Below, in pieces: positions 54,734 to 63,536 of a stretch of DNA of 64,000 nucleotides. This DNA comes from Parasphingorhabdus litoris DSM 22379 (GTDB taxonomy: Bacteria > Pseudomonadota > Alphaproteobacteria > Sphingomonadales > Sphingomonadaceae). The position numbers were made by a program, and so were the translations under genes. Positions within the stretch are counted from its first letter, which is position 1; every line of letters begins with the position of its first letter. The stretch lies in assembly GCF_020906275.1 (NCBI RefSeq), contig NZ_CP086727.1, positions 1,860,001 through 1,924,000 of the forward strand. Reading direction: 5' to 3'. The notes below the pieces were generated by a model. That model did no database searches and had not been told where the DNA came from. It saw only the letters and a program-made list of their open reading frames with translations.

Positions 54734-55926
54734 ATTTTTCCACCGGTTGCTTGCACGTCGCTAACCTTCGTTTCATGTCCATGGTGGTGCAAACCCGGGT
54801 CAGGTGGCGGATCGAATATCCTTTTCTGTCCCTGATTGTTATACCCGTTCCTTGGCTTCATTTGTCTGCCATCCCCCAACTCGCCGCCGGAACAGTTCAG
54901 CAACTTGTCTATGCAATTGGCAACCCAAAGCGCCAAAGCCTCATCATCCCAAGCGCCAAACCAATCGGTGTGGAATGTTGACCCCGGCTTTGCAGGTTTC
55001 ATTCCCGGCATATAATCGGATGACAAATGCCAGCTTGGATTTTCTGGATCCCAGACACCAGAACGATCGAGGGTTTCATCAACATCATACCAAGCCCCCA
55101 AGGTGAAAGTTGGCATCCGGTAAGGATGCGTCTTTGGGCATCTGGCCTTACCATCACGACCATATTTGCGATATGCCACATGTGATCGATGATCATCGCT
55201 ATAGAGGTTGCGGCCATCCCAACAATCTGGCGCGCTGATCAATGCGCCTATTTTGGTACCTACGGGGCAATATTGGGCAGCAGTAACGATATCGGGATAG
55301 GTGCCTGACTTCGCGCCAGGACCATCGCAATTAAAATATCCTTTGCCGGTTTTCTCACCAGATTCATTCAACATATCATGACCGAATATGAATCGAAGTC
55401 CGCGTGGAATACTGATGCAGATATTCTCTGGTTTTTTGCCGCGCGTCAGGCAATCGGGTGACGATGACGGGATACGTTTGTAATAGATGGTGACATATCG
55501 CGGTTTCACGACCTGGCCTCGACCATTCATCATTGCCGGCATCCAATAGGCAGACCGATTCAGACGATTATTGCAAGTACTGTCGCCGGTTTTGCGAAGG
55601 CTTTCATAGGTCGAATGTGCATCGGCTTCGGTATTTCCGAAAAACTGATGCAAATGGGATTTACCCGGCTCGCCGGGATAAACAATCGGATCATCATAGC
55701 TGAGCTGCCCTGGGCTACACAGAAAACGAAAAGCGCCAACAACATCTGGCGCAGCACTTTTTGGAATTTTCCCGCTCCCCCAGCCCGGAACATATTCGAC
55801 CTGGGTATCAAAATTGCTCGGAATAGCAGGTAACTCGACACTGGCAGCTTTTGGAGCTGTGTCAGCCAGGGCAGGGCCGATGCTAAATAATGTACCGAAA
55901 GCCAGAACGGTTCGAAACAGATTCAT
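54730..55926 (-). CDS. DUF1996 secreted protein
   Basis: 398 residues with a signal peptide (MNLFRTVLAFGTLFSIGPALA). Contains the DUF1996 hallmarks: SHLHQFFGNTEADAHSTYESLR, TCNNRLNRSAYWMPAM, LRFIFGHDM, and ALISAPDCWDGRNLYSDDHRSHVAY, with conserved histidines and cysteines. No function is established; the domain is best known from secreted fungal and actinobacterial proteins. It is translationally coupled to a GT2 gene in an EPS locus, so a role in polysaccharide binding or processing is a reasonable guess. The reading frame extends upstream to 56013, but the signal peptide decides the start. Confidence 0.85.
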   Translation of the reverse strand: MNLFRTVLAFGTLFSIGPALADTAPKAASVELPAIPSNFDTQVEYVPGWGSGKIPKSAAPDVVGAFRFLCSPGQLSYDDPIVYPGEPGKSHLHQFFGNTEADAHSTYESLRKTGDSTCNNRLNRSAYWMPAMMNGRGQVVKPRYVTIYYKRIPSSSPDCLTRGKKPENICISIPRGLRFIFGHDMLNESGEKTGKGYFNCDGPGAKSGTYPDIVTAAQYCPVGTKIGALISAPDCWDGRNLYSDDHRSHVAYRKYGRDGKARCPKTHPYRMPTFTLGAWYDVDETLDRSGVWDPENPSWHLSSDYMPGMKPAKPGSTFHTDWFGAWDDEALALWVANCIDKLLNCSGGELGDGRQMKPRNGYNNQGQKRIFDPPPDPGLHHHGHETKVSDVQATGGKI

Positions 55927-56132
55927 GATCGAATATTTGCTGTTCACGACTGTATGTTTCCCATGCGCAAGGACGTAACAAATCCATGATCCTGCGTCAC
56001 GATGATTATGCATCGCTGCAAATCGATAATTTCCAATTGTTTCAACGGCTACAGATTAAATATATCATCACTATTGCGAGCTATGGCAGCCGTCTGTATC
56101 GACATCACACTGATTTCACCGGAGATATTGGC

Positions 56133-57104
56133 ATGAGCCGAAATTACTTTTTACAAAAACGGGTATTGGTCACCGGTGGCTGTGGGTTTCTCGGCTCACA
56201 TCTTATTGACCGGTTGATTGAGCAAGGTCACGAAGTCCTTTGCGTTGATAATCTTTTCACCGGATCGAAGAATAATATCGCGCATTTGCTGCAACATCCT
56301 CGCTTTGAATTCATGCGGCATGACATCTGTTTGCCGCTATTTGTTGAAGTGGACGAGATTTACAATCTCGCCTGCCCGGCGTCGCCAATCCATTATCAAC
56401 ATGATCCCGTGCAGACCACCAAGGTTTCCGTTCATGGCGCGATCAATATGTTGGGCCTTGCCAAGCGCCTGAAATGCAAAATTTTGCAGGCATCCACTAG
56501 CGAAGTCTATGGTGACCCCGTCGTGCATCCACAGACGGAGGATTATTGGGGCAACGTCAATCCGATCGGCATCCGTTCATGCTATGATGAAGGCAAACGT
56601 TGCGCCGAAACGCTGTTTTTCGACTATCATCGACAGCATGATATCGAGATCAAAGTCGCTCGGATATTCAACACATATGGTCCGAGGATGCATCCGTCCG
56701 ACGGCCGGGTTGTGTCCAATTTCATCATGCAGGCCATTAAAGGCGAAGACATTACCATCTTCGGAAACGGAAGCCAGACTCGGAGCTTCTGTTACGTCGA
56801 CAATCTCGTCGATGGGTTGATGAAACTCATGAACAGTCGCGATGGATTCACCGGCCCAGTCAATATCGGTAATCCGAATGAGTTTTCGATAAGAGAACTA
56901 GCGGAATTGGTGGTCGAAATGACGAATTCTGGTTCGAAGATCATCGATTTGCCATTGCCACAAGATGATCCGAAACAGCGTCAACCCAATATAGACCTTG
57001 CGAAAAAGGAGTTGGGTTGGGAACCTGCGATAGAATTGAAAGAGGGCTTGGAAAAAACCATAGCCTATTTCGAAAATCTCGACACTATTCCCGCTCAGGC
57101 CTGA
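56133..57104 (+). CDS. UDP-glucuronate decarboxylase (UDP-xylose synthase)
   Basis: Short-chain dehydrogenase family enzyme that makes UDP-xylose from UDP-glucuronate. 323 residues: NAD loop [10 protein letters not shown] (14-23), STSEVYGDP, the catalytic Tyr151/Lys155 in SCYDEGKR, and [18 protein letters not shown]; the specific [13 protein letters not shown] and [14 protein letters not shown] stretches mark Uxs rather than GalE. ATG 56133 has GGAGA upstream; the longer frame from 55986 is not supported. Suggests xylose in the exopolysaccharide. Its last 10 bp overlap the converging GT4 gene. Confidence 0.92.
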   Translation: MSRNYFLQKRVLVTGGCGFLGSHLIDRLIEQGHEVLCVDNLFTGSKNNIAHLLQHPRFEFMRHDICLPLFVEVDEIYNLACPASPIHYQHDPVQTTKVSVHGAINMLGLAKRLKCKILQASTSEVYGDPVVHPQTEDYWGNVNPIGIRSCYDEGKRCAETLFFDYHRQHDIEIKVARIFNTYGPRMHPSDGRVVSNFIMQAIKGEDITIFGNGSQTRSFCYVDNLVDGLMKLMNSRDGFTGPVNIGNPNEFSIRELAELVVEMTNSGSKIIDLPLPQDDPKQRQPNIDLAKKELGWEPAIELKEGLEKTIAYFENLDTIPAQA

Positions 57105-58186
57105 TTTTCCATTAATCTGGTGAGATAATCGCGATATTGCTGGGCAATATTGGTCCAAGCAAAACTCAATGCGCGTTCCGATACTTTGGCTGGGGCGGCT
57201 GCTCTTGCCGCCAAGGCTTCCGTCAATGCTGTAGTCACAGCAGTCAGATTTTCAGTATCAACCAAAAACTCCTCATCGCCGACAATCCATCGCAAACGCG
57301 GCGTATCATGGCCGACAATGGGCAGACCGCAGGCCATGGCTTCCGGAAACACATTCCCAAACGATTCGAGCAAAGACATGTGCAAAAACACATCGGCCGA
57401 CTGGTAAAGCGTCGGCATTTGATCGGGTGTAACAGTGAGTTGTGTGAACCGCCCCGGCAATAATTCGTTTGCCAGCGCTTTTACTTCGTCGCGCATCGGT
57501 CCGTCACCGGCTACCACAAGGTGGGCATCCTCCATCGGTGCAACCGCCCGGATCCCATCCTGCACCCGTTTTGTTGGAATAAGAGCGCTTACCATCAGAA
57601 TAATCTTGCGATCCTCCGGAAAACCCAGCGCCGCTCTGTCGCCTGGGCCTAGCTTGAAACGCTCGATGGAAATTCCGTTGGGAATGAGCGCGCAGTTCCA
57701 ACGTTCCTTGTTAGTCTCAAAATAGTCTGGATTGGTACAAACCAGGCCATCACAATCGAAAAATCGATATTCGGCATCATTGGAAACTGCTGGCCATTCA
57801 CCATTTTGCGTGATGAACAAGTTCAACGGTTTTTTCCCGCCCAAAACTGGACGACGGAGTGCCATGTTGGTGAAGGGAAAGGAGCAAGTCAGCACCGCAT
57901 CAAAATCAGCTGGCCGGTATCGGAGAGCAAGGTTGGCAGCGAATGTCGCTTCTTCATAAACTGTTTCGCTGCGGAAAAGAGGAATGAAAGGAAATTTTTC
58001 AAAATTCTCGCGGCGGATTGAGCCTGCATGAATGAATTTATAAGGATCGTCAGGTCGCGCTTGTCCTGAGCCAATGACTGTCACATCATCGCCCGTTTTC
58101 GCTAATTCTTTAGCAACAGATAGCAGAGCAATTTCTGCACCGCGTTCATATTTGTGGAAGCCCGGCAACGCGAACAATAATCTCAT
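57095..58186 (-). CDS. family 4 glycosyltransferase
   Basis: 363 residues, GT-B fold. N-terminal [20 protein letters not shown], middle [12 protein letters not shown], and the C-terminal EX7E-type element [32 protein letters not shown]. The start at ATG 58186 (MRLLFALPG) is chosen over a longer frame to 58240, whose extra residues do not resemble the family. The last 10 bp overlap the converging UDP-glucuronate decarboxylase gene. Confidence 0.87.
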   Translation of the reverse strand: MRLLFALPGFHKYERGAEIALLSVAKELAKTGDDVTVIGSGQARPDDPYKFIHAGSIRRENFEKFPFIPLFRSETVYEEATFAANLALRYRPADFDAVLTCSFPFTNMALRRPVLGGKKPLNLFITQNGEWPAVSNDAEYRFFDCDGLVCTNPDYFETNKERWNCALIPNGISIERFKLGPGDRAALGFPEDRKIILMVSALIPTKRVQDGIRAVAPMEDAHLVVAGDGPMRDEVKALANELLPGRFTQLTVTPDQMPTLYQSADVFLHMSLLESFGNVFPEAMACGLPIVGHDTPRLRWIVGDEEFLVDTENLTAVTTALTEALAARAAAPAKVSERALSFAWTNIAQQYRDYLTRLMENQA

Positions 58187-58249
58187 GAGCCAAATCCCTG
58201 ATCGTTCAGGATGCGTTACCGCAACAACTGGCGAAATCAAACGCGTTAA

Positions 58250-58786
58250 TCATCTTTGTGCTTCTTCCAGATCGGAAAGAACCACAACGTCACGCAGAGC
58301 AGTCGTAATCACAGCAATTGCCAGTATTGCCCACATCCAAGCAATGGCCATTATCCCTGAAAACTCCCGATAGAGCAGAGCATCCACCTCATGAAATGAA
58401 ATAATCTCGATCATAAGCAGAAGAACCAAAATTGCTGTTGCGACTATTGGAACTGCGTGGTTTCGCGTTCGCAAGCGGCCGTCATTTTTTGAGATTCGGT
58501 AGGCTTGTAAGCAACCAAGTAAGACCAATATTAATATCCCTATCAAAGCCCATTGCATCACTGCTCGGTCGTCGTAAAGGTTCATCGACTGCATGACGTC
58601 ATTGACCTTCATTCGAACGCCGTGTCGCCAACCCACAAACATTTCCGGCACAAACAAAAGATATATTGCGGAGAGAGAATACCAAAATCGCGAGTTCGTA
58701 ACGCGGCCAGCAAACAAACAACTCAAAAAAGCAGCGCTGAAGGCAAAAATTCCCAGAGCCTGGGTAGGATTATCGAATAGAGACAT
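58250..58786 (-). CDS. membrane protein of unknown function
   Basis: 178 residues, four predicted membrane helices (about 8-28, 34-54, 79-97, 111-130) plus a possible fifth near 143-163. No family recognised. On the minus strand, 63 bp upstream of the GT4 gene in transcription order, and divergent from the ligase-like gene at 58842 (55-bp gap). Probably belongs to the EPS locus. Confidence 0.65.
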   Translation of the reverse strand: MSLFDNPTQALGIFAFSAAFLSCLFAGRVTNSRFWYSLSAIYLLFVPEMFVGWRHGVRMKVNDVMQSMNLYDDRAVMQWALIGILILVLLGCLQAYRISKNDGRLRTRNHAVPIVATAILVLLLMIEIISFHEVDALLYREFSGIMAIAWMWAILAIAVITTALRDVVVLSDLEEAQR

Positions 58787-58841
58787 TCAGGCTTTATAGC
58801 CTATAGAAAGTGCAAGGATAAAACAGGGTGAAACCGAACAG

Positions 58842-60233
58842 ATGAGTGCAGTATCGATCGCATATATTGTATTTATCCTTTTGGGGTTGCTTAGTTTTGC
58901 TTTCCTTGCGCCACAAAGGGCTGTCGCAACCGTCTATCTCTCGGGCCTGATATTTCTGCCGGTTTCCTTTTACTCAATGATACCGGCAGAACCAGCAGAT
59001 GCAGCGGCGCTACCTTCCTACCTCATAATGACTTTGGCTTTGCCGGCGAACGAGCTTGTTAACAAGGCTGTGATTGCAGCAATAACGGCCTTGATCGGCG
59101 CTTTGCTGTTCGATCATCGAAGATTCTTGCATTTTCGCCCTTCAATAATTGATCTGCCTATGGCCGGATGGTGTCTTTGGCCAACTGTCCAATCACTTTT
59201 CATTGTTACTGAACCCGTCGGCTGGCTGTCGAGCATCTATTTGTTCGTCCTATGGGGCGTACCGTGGCTACTCGGGCGCATATATTTTAGCGAACGGGCA
59301 GGGCGGTTGGCCCTTGCCGACATCATAGTGGGTCTCACTTTGTCGCTCCTGCCAATCGCCATCATTGAAGGAGCATCCGGGCAACGGGTTTATGAATGGA
59401 TATTTGGCGTGCACCCTTTTGCGGATGTCGGTGCTGAGAGATATCTGGGATATCGACCGCTAGCCATGTTTGAGGATGGTAACCAGTATGGGTTGTGGGT
59501 TTGTTGTGCGGCGCTATTGGCAATATGGCGCGTTAAAACAGTGCCTTCCAATGACGAGAAAAAGTGGCGGATGGTGGCTGCAGTCACGCTGTGCACTTTG
59601 GCAGTAGCGGCTCAATCCATAGGTGCGTTACTGTTGATGGGAGCAGGTATAGCCATCCTACAGTCGGACCGACTGTTGCGCTATTCTAGCAAAATGGCCG
59701 TTCCGGCACTGATCCTAATAGGCATAGGACTAGCCGTTTACGGAAGTGGCATCATTCCACTGAGGTCAATCGCCAAGGAAACGGCGGTCGGGCAGCTTGC
59801 CATGGACGCATTACGCGCAACCGGTCGCAGTTCCTTCGCCTGGCGGATATCCCAGGACCAACAGACGTTGCCCCAGATACAAGAATATATTCTGGTGGGA
59901 TCGGGCCAATGGAATTGGTGGCTGGAGCTTGGCAAGCGTCCCTGGGGCTTATTGTTGTTACTCGTCGGTCAATTTGGATTGATTGGTATCTTCTTAGCTC
60001 TGTGTTCGCCGATTGCCGCAATGTTGGCTCAGCTACGCAACACGCAATTTAATCAGGAAATTGAGGCGGAACACAATCAACCAAAGAGCCGGCAATCATC
60101 AACGCTCGCCTTCTCCATAATTGTGATCATCACACTCACTGACGGATTGTTAAACGCGTTTATCTTTCTTCCGGTGACAATGTTCGCCGGAAGCCTGGTT
60201 CTTAATCAACGTTTTCAAGTATCTAGCCGGTAG
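58842..60233 (+). CDS. second O-antigen ligase/polymerase-like membrane protein
   Basis: 463 residues, roughly 10-12 helices. The periplasmic segment (RPLAMFEDGNQYGLWVCC, and DALRATGRSSFAWRISQDQQ) and its size match Wzy/WaaL-type proteins of exosortase-linked loci. With the protein at 40249 this makes two candidates; which one polymerises and which, if any, ligates cannot be told. Its 3' end overlaps the converging EpsD-like gene by 11 bp. Confidence 0.78.
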   Translation: MSAVSIAYIVFILLGLLSFAFLAPQRAVATVYLSGLIFLPVSFYSMIPAEPADAAALPSYLIMTLALPANELVNKAVIAAITALIGALLFDHRRFLHFRPSIIDLPMAGWCLWPTVQSLFIVTEPVGWLSSIYLFVLWGVPWLLGRIYFSERAGRLALADIIVGLTLSLLPIAIIEGASGQRVYEWIFGVHPFADVGAERYLGYRPLAMFEDGNQYGLWVCCAALLAIWRVKTVPSNDEKKWRMVAAVTLCTLAVAAQSIGALLLMGAGIAILQSDRLLRYSSKMAVPALILIGIGLAVYGSGIIPLRSIAKETAVGQLAMDALRATGRSSFAWRISQDQQTLPQIQEYILVGSGQWNWWLELGKRPWGLLLLLVGQFGLIGIFLALCSPIAAMLAQLRNTQFNQEIEAEHNQPKSRQSSTLAFSIIVIITLTDGLLNAFIFLPVTMFAGSLVLNQRFQVSSR

Positions 60234-61119
60234 GAGCTTCCACAGCCTTCTTAATAACATCAGGCGTATCAGCAGCTTCGCTCTTTTCCGCAGGTGGAGC
60301 AAAACCAGTCTGATAGGTAATCTCTGCCTTTGCTTTGGCTTCCGTCAAACGCTGTTTCATGATCTTTGCCATCTCTTCATTGCGAATGGCTTTCACTGCA
60401 ATTGGCCCGGCTTTTTCAGCATCATAGGGCACTTTCTGCTGCCCCTTAATCACGCTGGCCGTCACCGTTGCGCCAGTAGGAATGACAAATGGCTCACCAG
60501 GATCCAAGGCAACAATTTGTGCCATCATAGCGGGGGGCACCTGCACCGAATCCATCTGGGCGGATTTGCGCGCAAATTTGATCCCCATCTTGGTCAGAAT
60601 CCCTCCAACATCTTCCAGCGTTTTAGCGACTTCAAGTTGCTTCAGCTCAGCGAGATCGGCTGGGGCGGGGAAAATAAGCTGATCGACAGCATAAATGGTA
60701 CGATTTGCAAAGGTAAATGGATTAGCCTCTGTATAACGATCAATTGCGGCCTGATCCGGTACTTTGATTGTTGTTCCAGCCTTATCTGCATACATACGAA
60801 CCAGTAATGCCTCACTCAGTTGGCGTTGGCGAATGAGATATGCTGGATCTTGATCAATCCCGCTTTCTTTCGCCGCTTGCGCCAAAAGTCGCCGATCAAC
60901 AATCTGTTGCAGTGCCGATTGTTTTAGAACGTCTTTGTCCGCGCCTTCCGGGATGTTTGCTTCACCCAAAGCAGCATTGATTTCCTGTAGCGTAACCTCT
61001 TCGCCATTCACTATGGCTGCCACTTGACCTTCAGCTGTCTTTTCGCAACCTGAAAGAAACAATGCTCCGGCCGTGACGGCTAAAAGCGTGCTTTTTTTGA
61101 CAGAAACAGTGTTTACCAT
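60223..61119 (-). CDS. EpsD-like peptidyl-prolyl isomerase lipoprotein
   Basis: 298 residues. Lipobox LSGC (Cys25) after a short signal; N-terminal SurA/PpiC-like helical region (IVNGEEVTLQEINAALGEANI, ALQQIVDRRLLAQAAKESGI) and a PpiC-type fold in the second half. Members called EpsD accompany exosortases in EPS loci. ATG 61119 follows the family start; a longer frame to 61314 is rejected because it precedes the signal peptide. A dyad with TTTTGTC/GACAAAA arms lies just upstream. Confidence 0.85.
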   Translation of the reverse strand: MVNTVSVKKSTLLAVTAGALFLSGCEKTAEGQVAAIVNGEEVTLQEINAALGEANIPEGADKDVLKQSALQQIVDRRLLAQAAKESGIDQDPAYLIRQRQLSEALLVRMYADKAGTTIKVPDQAAIDRYTEANPFTFANRTIYAVDQLIFPAPADLAELKQLEVAKTLEDVGGILTKMGIKFARKSAQMDSVQVPPAMMAQIVALDPGEPFVIPTGATVTASVIKGQQKVPYDAEKAGPIAVKAIRNEEMAKIMKQRLTEAKAKAEITYQTGFAPPAEKSEAADTPDVIKKAVEAPTG

Positions 61120-61135
61120 GGTTACTTCTCCTGAA

Positions 61136-61160
61136 GTTTTGTCCAGTAAAAAGACAAAAC
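61136..61160. promoter_or_regulatory. dyad GTTTTGTC-N9-GACAAAAC upstream of the EpsD-like gene
   Basis: GTTTTGTC at 61136-61143 and GACAAAAC at 61153-61160 are perfect 8-bp inverted arms with 9 nt between, 17 bp before the EpsD ATG. It could be an operator or a 5'-UTR hairpin. The arms share TTTTGTC/GACAAAA with the dyad at 9873-9896. Confidence 0.4.
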
Positions 61161-61226
61161 GAATCATTGGCTTGTTTGGCGACCCATAAAAATATACAGC
61201 AACTTGCATAGCAACGGAGACTTGAG

Positions 61227-61481
61227 TTGGAAACCATTTACGATTGGCTGACAGTCGCAATTTTTGGGGGGTTGATTGTATTGTTTCTCGATCGTTCGGT
61301 TGAGGATGATCCACCGGACCATCTCTGGCAATATCTTGTCGCTTCTGTTGGCTGCGCGGGTGCCAATTATCTTGGCAACGAAGGATATCAATTTGCTGCT
61401 GTCGCCGTAATCGCGACGGTTATCACCTTCATCATGATGGTGTTGAAGCCGTTTGATAAGTTCAACAAACCCAAAGAATAA
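61227..61481 (+). CDS. small membrane protein between EpsD and EpsI genes
   Basis: 84 residues, starting at a TTG with GGAGA 6 nt upstream (61216-61220). Two hydrophobic segments: LTVAIFGGLIVLFL near 8-21 and FAAVAVIATVITFIMMVL near 56-73, ending in a basic KPFDKFNKPKE. No known family recognised; its place between the divergent EpsD-like gene and convergent EpsI suggests a role in the exosortase module. Confidence 0.6.
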   Translation: METIYDWLTVAIFGGLIVLFLDRSVEDDPPDHLWQYLVASVGCAGANYLGNEGYQFAAVAVIATVITFIMMVLKPFDKFNKPKE

Positions 61482-61509
61482 GTTTCCCAAAAACAAGTAG
61501 CAAACTGGA

Positions 61510-62247
61510 CTAAGCGTTGGCCTTTATCCCGCTCAGTAACGCTCTGCCTTGTTTGTTCATGGTGCGATTCAATTCGGCAGCAAATTTTGTCAGATGCGGC
61601 ATGGCATCATCAACCGTGGGAGCAATCATTGAGGCACGGACCAAAACGCCATCGGGTATCACGCCTTTCAAATTAGCCTTTACAACCGCCAATCGTTGCT
61701 GTGCCCACGTTAAGGGAAACTCATTTCCAACACGCGTCCAATAGAGCACATGCTCTGTTCGATCACGGCCCGTGGCAGTAAAAACATTGGCCGGAATGCT
61801 TCCACCCAAACCGTTTTCGATGGCTATCGGACGCGTCGGTGTTAGCTCATAACCACCTGCGGGATAACATATTTCCGGACGATGCACTTGCAGCACGCCA
61901 TCTTGTGTGTTGCTATAGGCCGTTAGAAACATGATGGCTGGATCTTCGGAGGCCGAATAAACCCTGGTGACGAGATTGTCATAGAGACGATCGGACAGTG
62001 CATCTGGTGGGGGAAGGACGACACCGCTTGATGTCTCAAATTTCCAAGACCCAATGCTCTTCGGTATCAGCTTTTCAAAATCGTCCTTCTTAATGACGGG
62101 AAAAACCACTTGCGGTGTCCGTGCATAAGCCAGTCCCGCAGCCAAACAAAAGGCTCCGCCCAATATCAAATGCCTCCGGTTCACTAGAGGTGAATTCAAG
62201 ACGCCTTCGTCCTGATTTTCATCATTTGTTGAAGCGTCAACAGTCAT
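61510..62247 (-). CDS. epsI: exosortase-associated protein EpsI
   Basis: 245 residues. N-terminal membrane anchor (about 25-42) and the EpsI domain with the conserved HRPEICYPAGGYEL, in which His122 and Cys127 are the typical pair. It resembles the V-type EpsI of sphingomonad loci. Its ATG overlaps the exosortase stop by 4 nt, and the frequent exosortase-EpsI fusions support a joint function in processing or exporting the EPS-linked proteins. Confidence 0.87.
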   Translation of the reverse strand: MTVDASTNDENQDEGVLNSPLVNRRHLILGGAFCLAAGLAYARTPQVVFPVIKKDDFEKLIPKSIGSWKFETSSGVVLPPPDALSDRLYDNLVTRVYSASEDPAIMFLTAYSNTQDGVLQVHRPEICYPAGGYELTPTRPIAIENGLGGSIPANVFTATGRDRTEHVLYWTRVGNEFPLTWAQQRLAVVKANLKGVIPDGVLVRASMIAPTVDDAMPHLTKFAAELNRTMNKQGRALLSGIKANA

Positions 62248-63122
62248 GCCGCTACTCCCTTATTCTGGAACCGGCGCCAAATGGGCTCGAGGACACTGTC
62301 GATAGCGAAGATCGTCAGAACAGCGATCATAAACATAGTGATCCCAGCGAAATTGTGCATGAACCCTTGGGCCGCCGCTTCACCAGAATGATAAGTTAAC
62401 AAGATCAATATCAATACCCTGATGAAATTCGCAATTATTGCCACCGGAATAATCATGGTACTTAAAAGTACCGCGTAACGCCAATCTGCCTGATGTCGAA
62501 CGTAGATGTAAAACAGAGAGATTGCCGATAACGAGACGAGAGAGTTAAGCCCTGAGCAAGCGGCTGCGACAAGCAGTTGATATTGCCCAATTTGAATCAT
62601 CACACCAGCCCCGCCAATCGGATATCCCAGCGCATGAAGAAATCCGATGGCCGCCTGAGAAATCAAAATTTTCAACGGCTGCGTGATAAGCGCGATAAGG
62701 GTGTCCGGCGGCGGAAAAACGAACAACATGTAGAATAGCGGAAACCACATTAGCTTCATGGCCTTCATACCAACCAGGCTATACAGCGCGATCAGCACCA
62801 AGCTATACATGAGGTATCCCTCAATCTCCACAATCTGGGTAACTCGCGCAAACAAGAAAAGCGGCAAACATATTGTTGCGAGCAGAACGACAGGCAATGT
62901 CGGTGCAGGTTCCATATCAGGCTTCGCAACCAACCACCGGCGGCGCAGCAGCCACAAACCGGTGAACAGAACAATTGGCCCATGAGCTCCGGTTTCCTGT
63001 GACCAACTTTCTTGGGATACAAACATCATTGTGGGCACAATGATCGCCACAAGTCCTATCGCCAGCAAGATACTGGATAGATTCATTGAAGGTAGGGAAA
63101 AATTCGCTGCTCTACTGGTCAT
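62244..63122 (-). CDS. xrtV: exosortase, probably V type
   Basis: 292 residues, about eight membrane helices. The transpeptidase-like triad is visible: Cys189 in AAACSGLNSL, Arg235 in IIANFIRVLIL, and His256 in MHNFAGITMF. The N-terminal WSQETGAHGPIVLFTGLWLL is characteristic of the sphingomonad exosortase V, as far as I recall. Exosortases cut C-terminal PEP-CTERM-type signals in proteins whose genes accompany EPS synthesis. No such substrate was recognised in the window. Confidence 0.88.
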   Translation of the reverse strand: MTSRAANFSLPSMNLSSILLAIGLVAIIVPTMMFVSQESWSQETGAHGPIVLFTGLWLLRRRWLVAKPDMEPAPTLPVVLLATICLPLFLFARVTQIVEIEGYLMYSLVLIALYSLVGMKAMKLMWFPLFYMLFVFPPPDTLIALITQPLKILISQAAIGFLHALGYPIGGAGVMIQIGQYQLLVAAACSGLNSLVSLSAISLFYIYVRHQADWRYAVLLSTMIIPVAIIANFIRVLILILLTYHSGEAAAQGFMHNFAGITMFMIAVLTIFAIDSVLEPIWRRFQNKGVAA

Positions 63123-63536
63123 ACTATTCTATCTCTGCCGCAATTGCCGGAGCAACATCAAAATGATATCCGACAACCTTGCATCTTTATGTACAGCCCG
63201 GTTCTTAGCAACGCATGTCATAACAACTTTTGAGCCATGGGGAAGGGCTTATACTTTCTTGTGAATGATGGCCGTATCATATTCAATCACCTCTTGCCAG
63301 AAATACGAATGCCTGAAATCGGTTTGTCGGCATCTGTACTAATTCGATACATTTTCAGTCAATTTTGTTTATTTGCTGACCTGTTCACAGCGGTGATATG
63401 ATTATATAAGAATTTACGATTTTCTTCACAAAAAATGACTGCATCAAGCTTGTTTTGATGTTAACCGAGTGTATTGGGTCGCTTCAAGTTTATGGTAAAG
63501 GTTAGCCGCGATTCATATCGCCAATAGTAAGAACCA
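63123..63536. other. 414-bp non-coding gap between exosortase and hydrolase genes
   Basis: No gene, terminator or strong repeat was seen. It must contain the divergent promoters for the xrtV-epsI pair (minus) and the hydrolase (plus). Small features: GCAATTGC palindrome near 63141-63148 and CATCAA/TTGATG arms around 63442-63460. None is strong enough to interpret. Confidence 0.5.
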
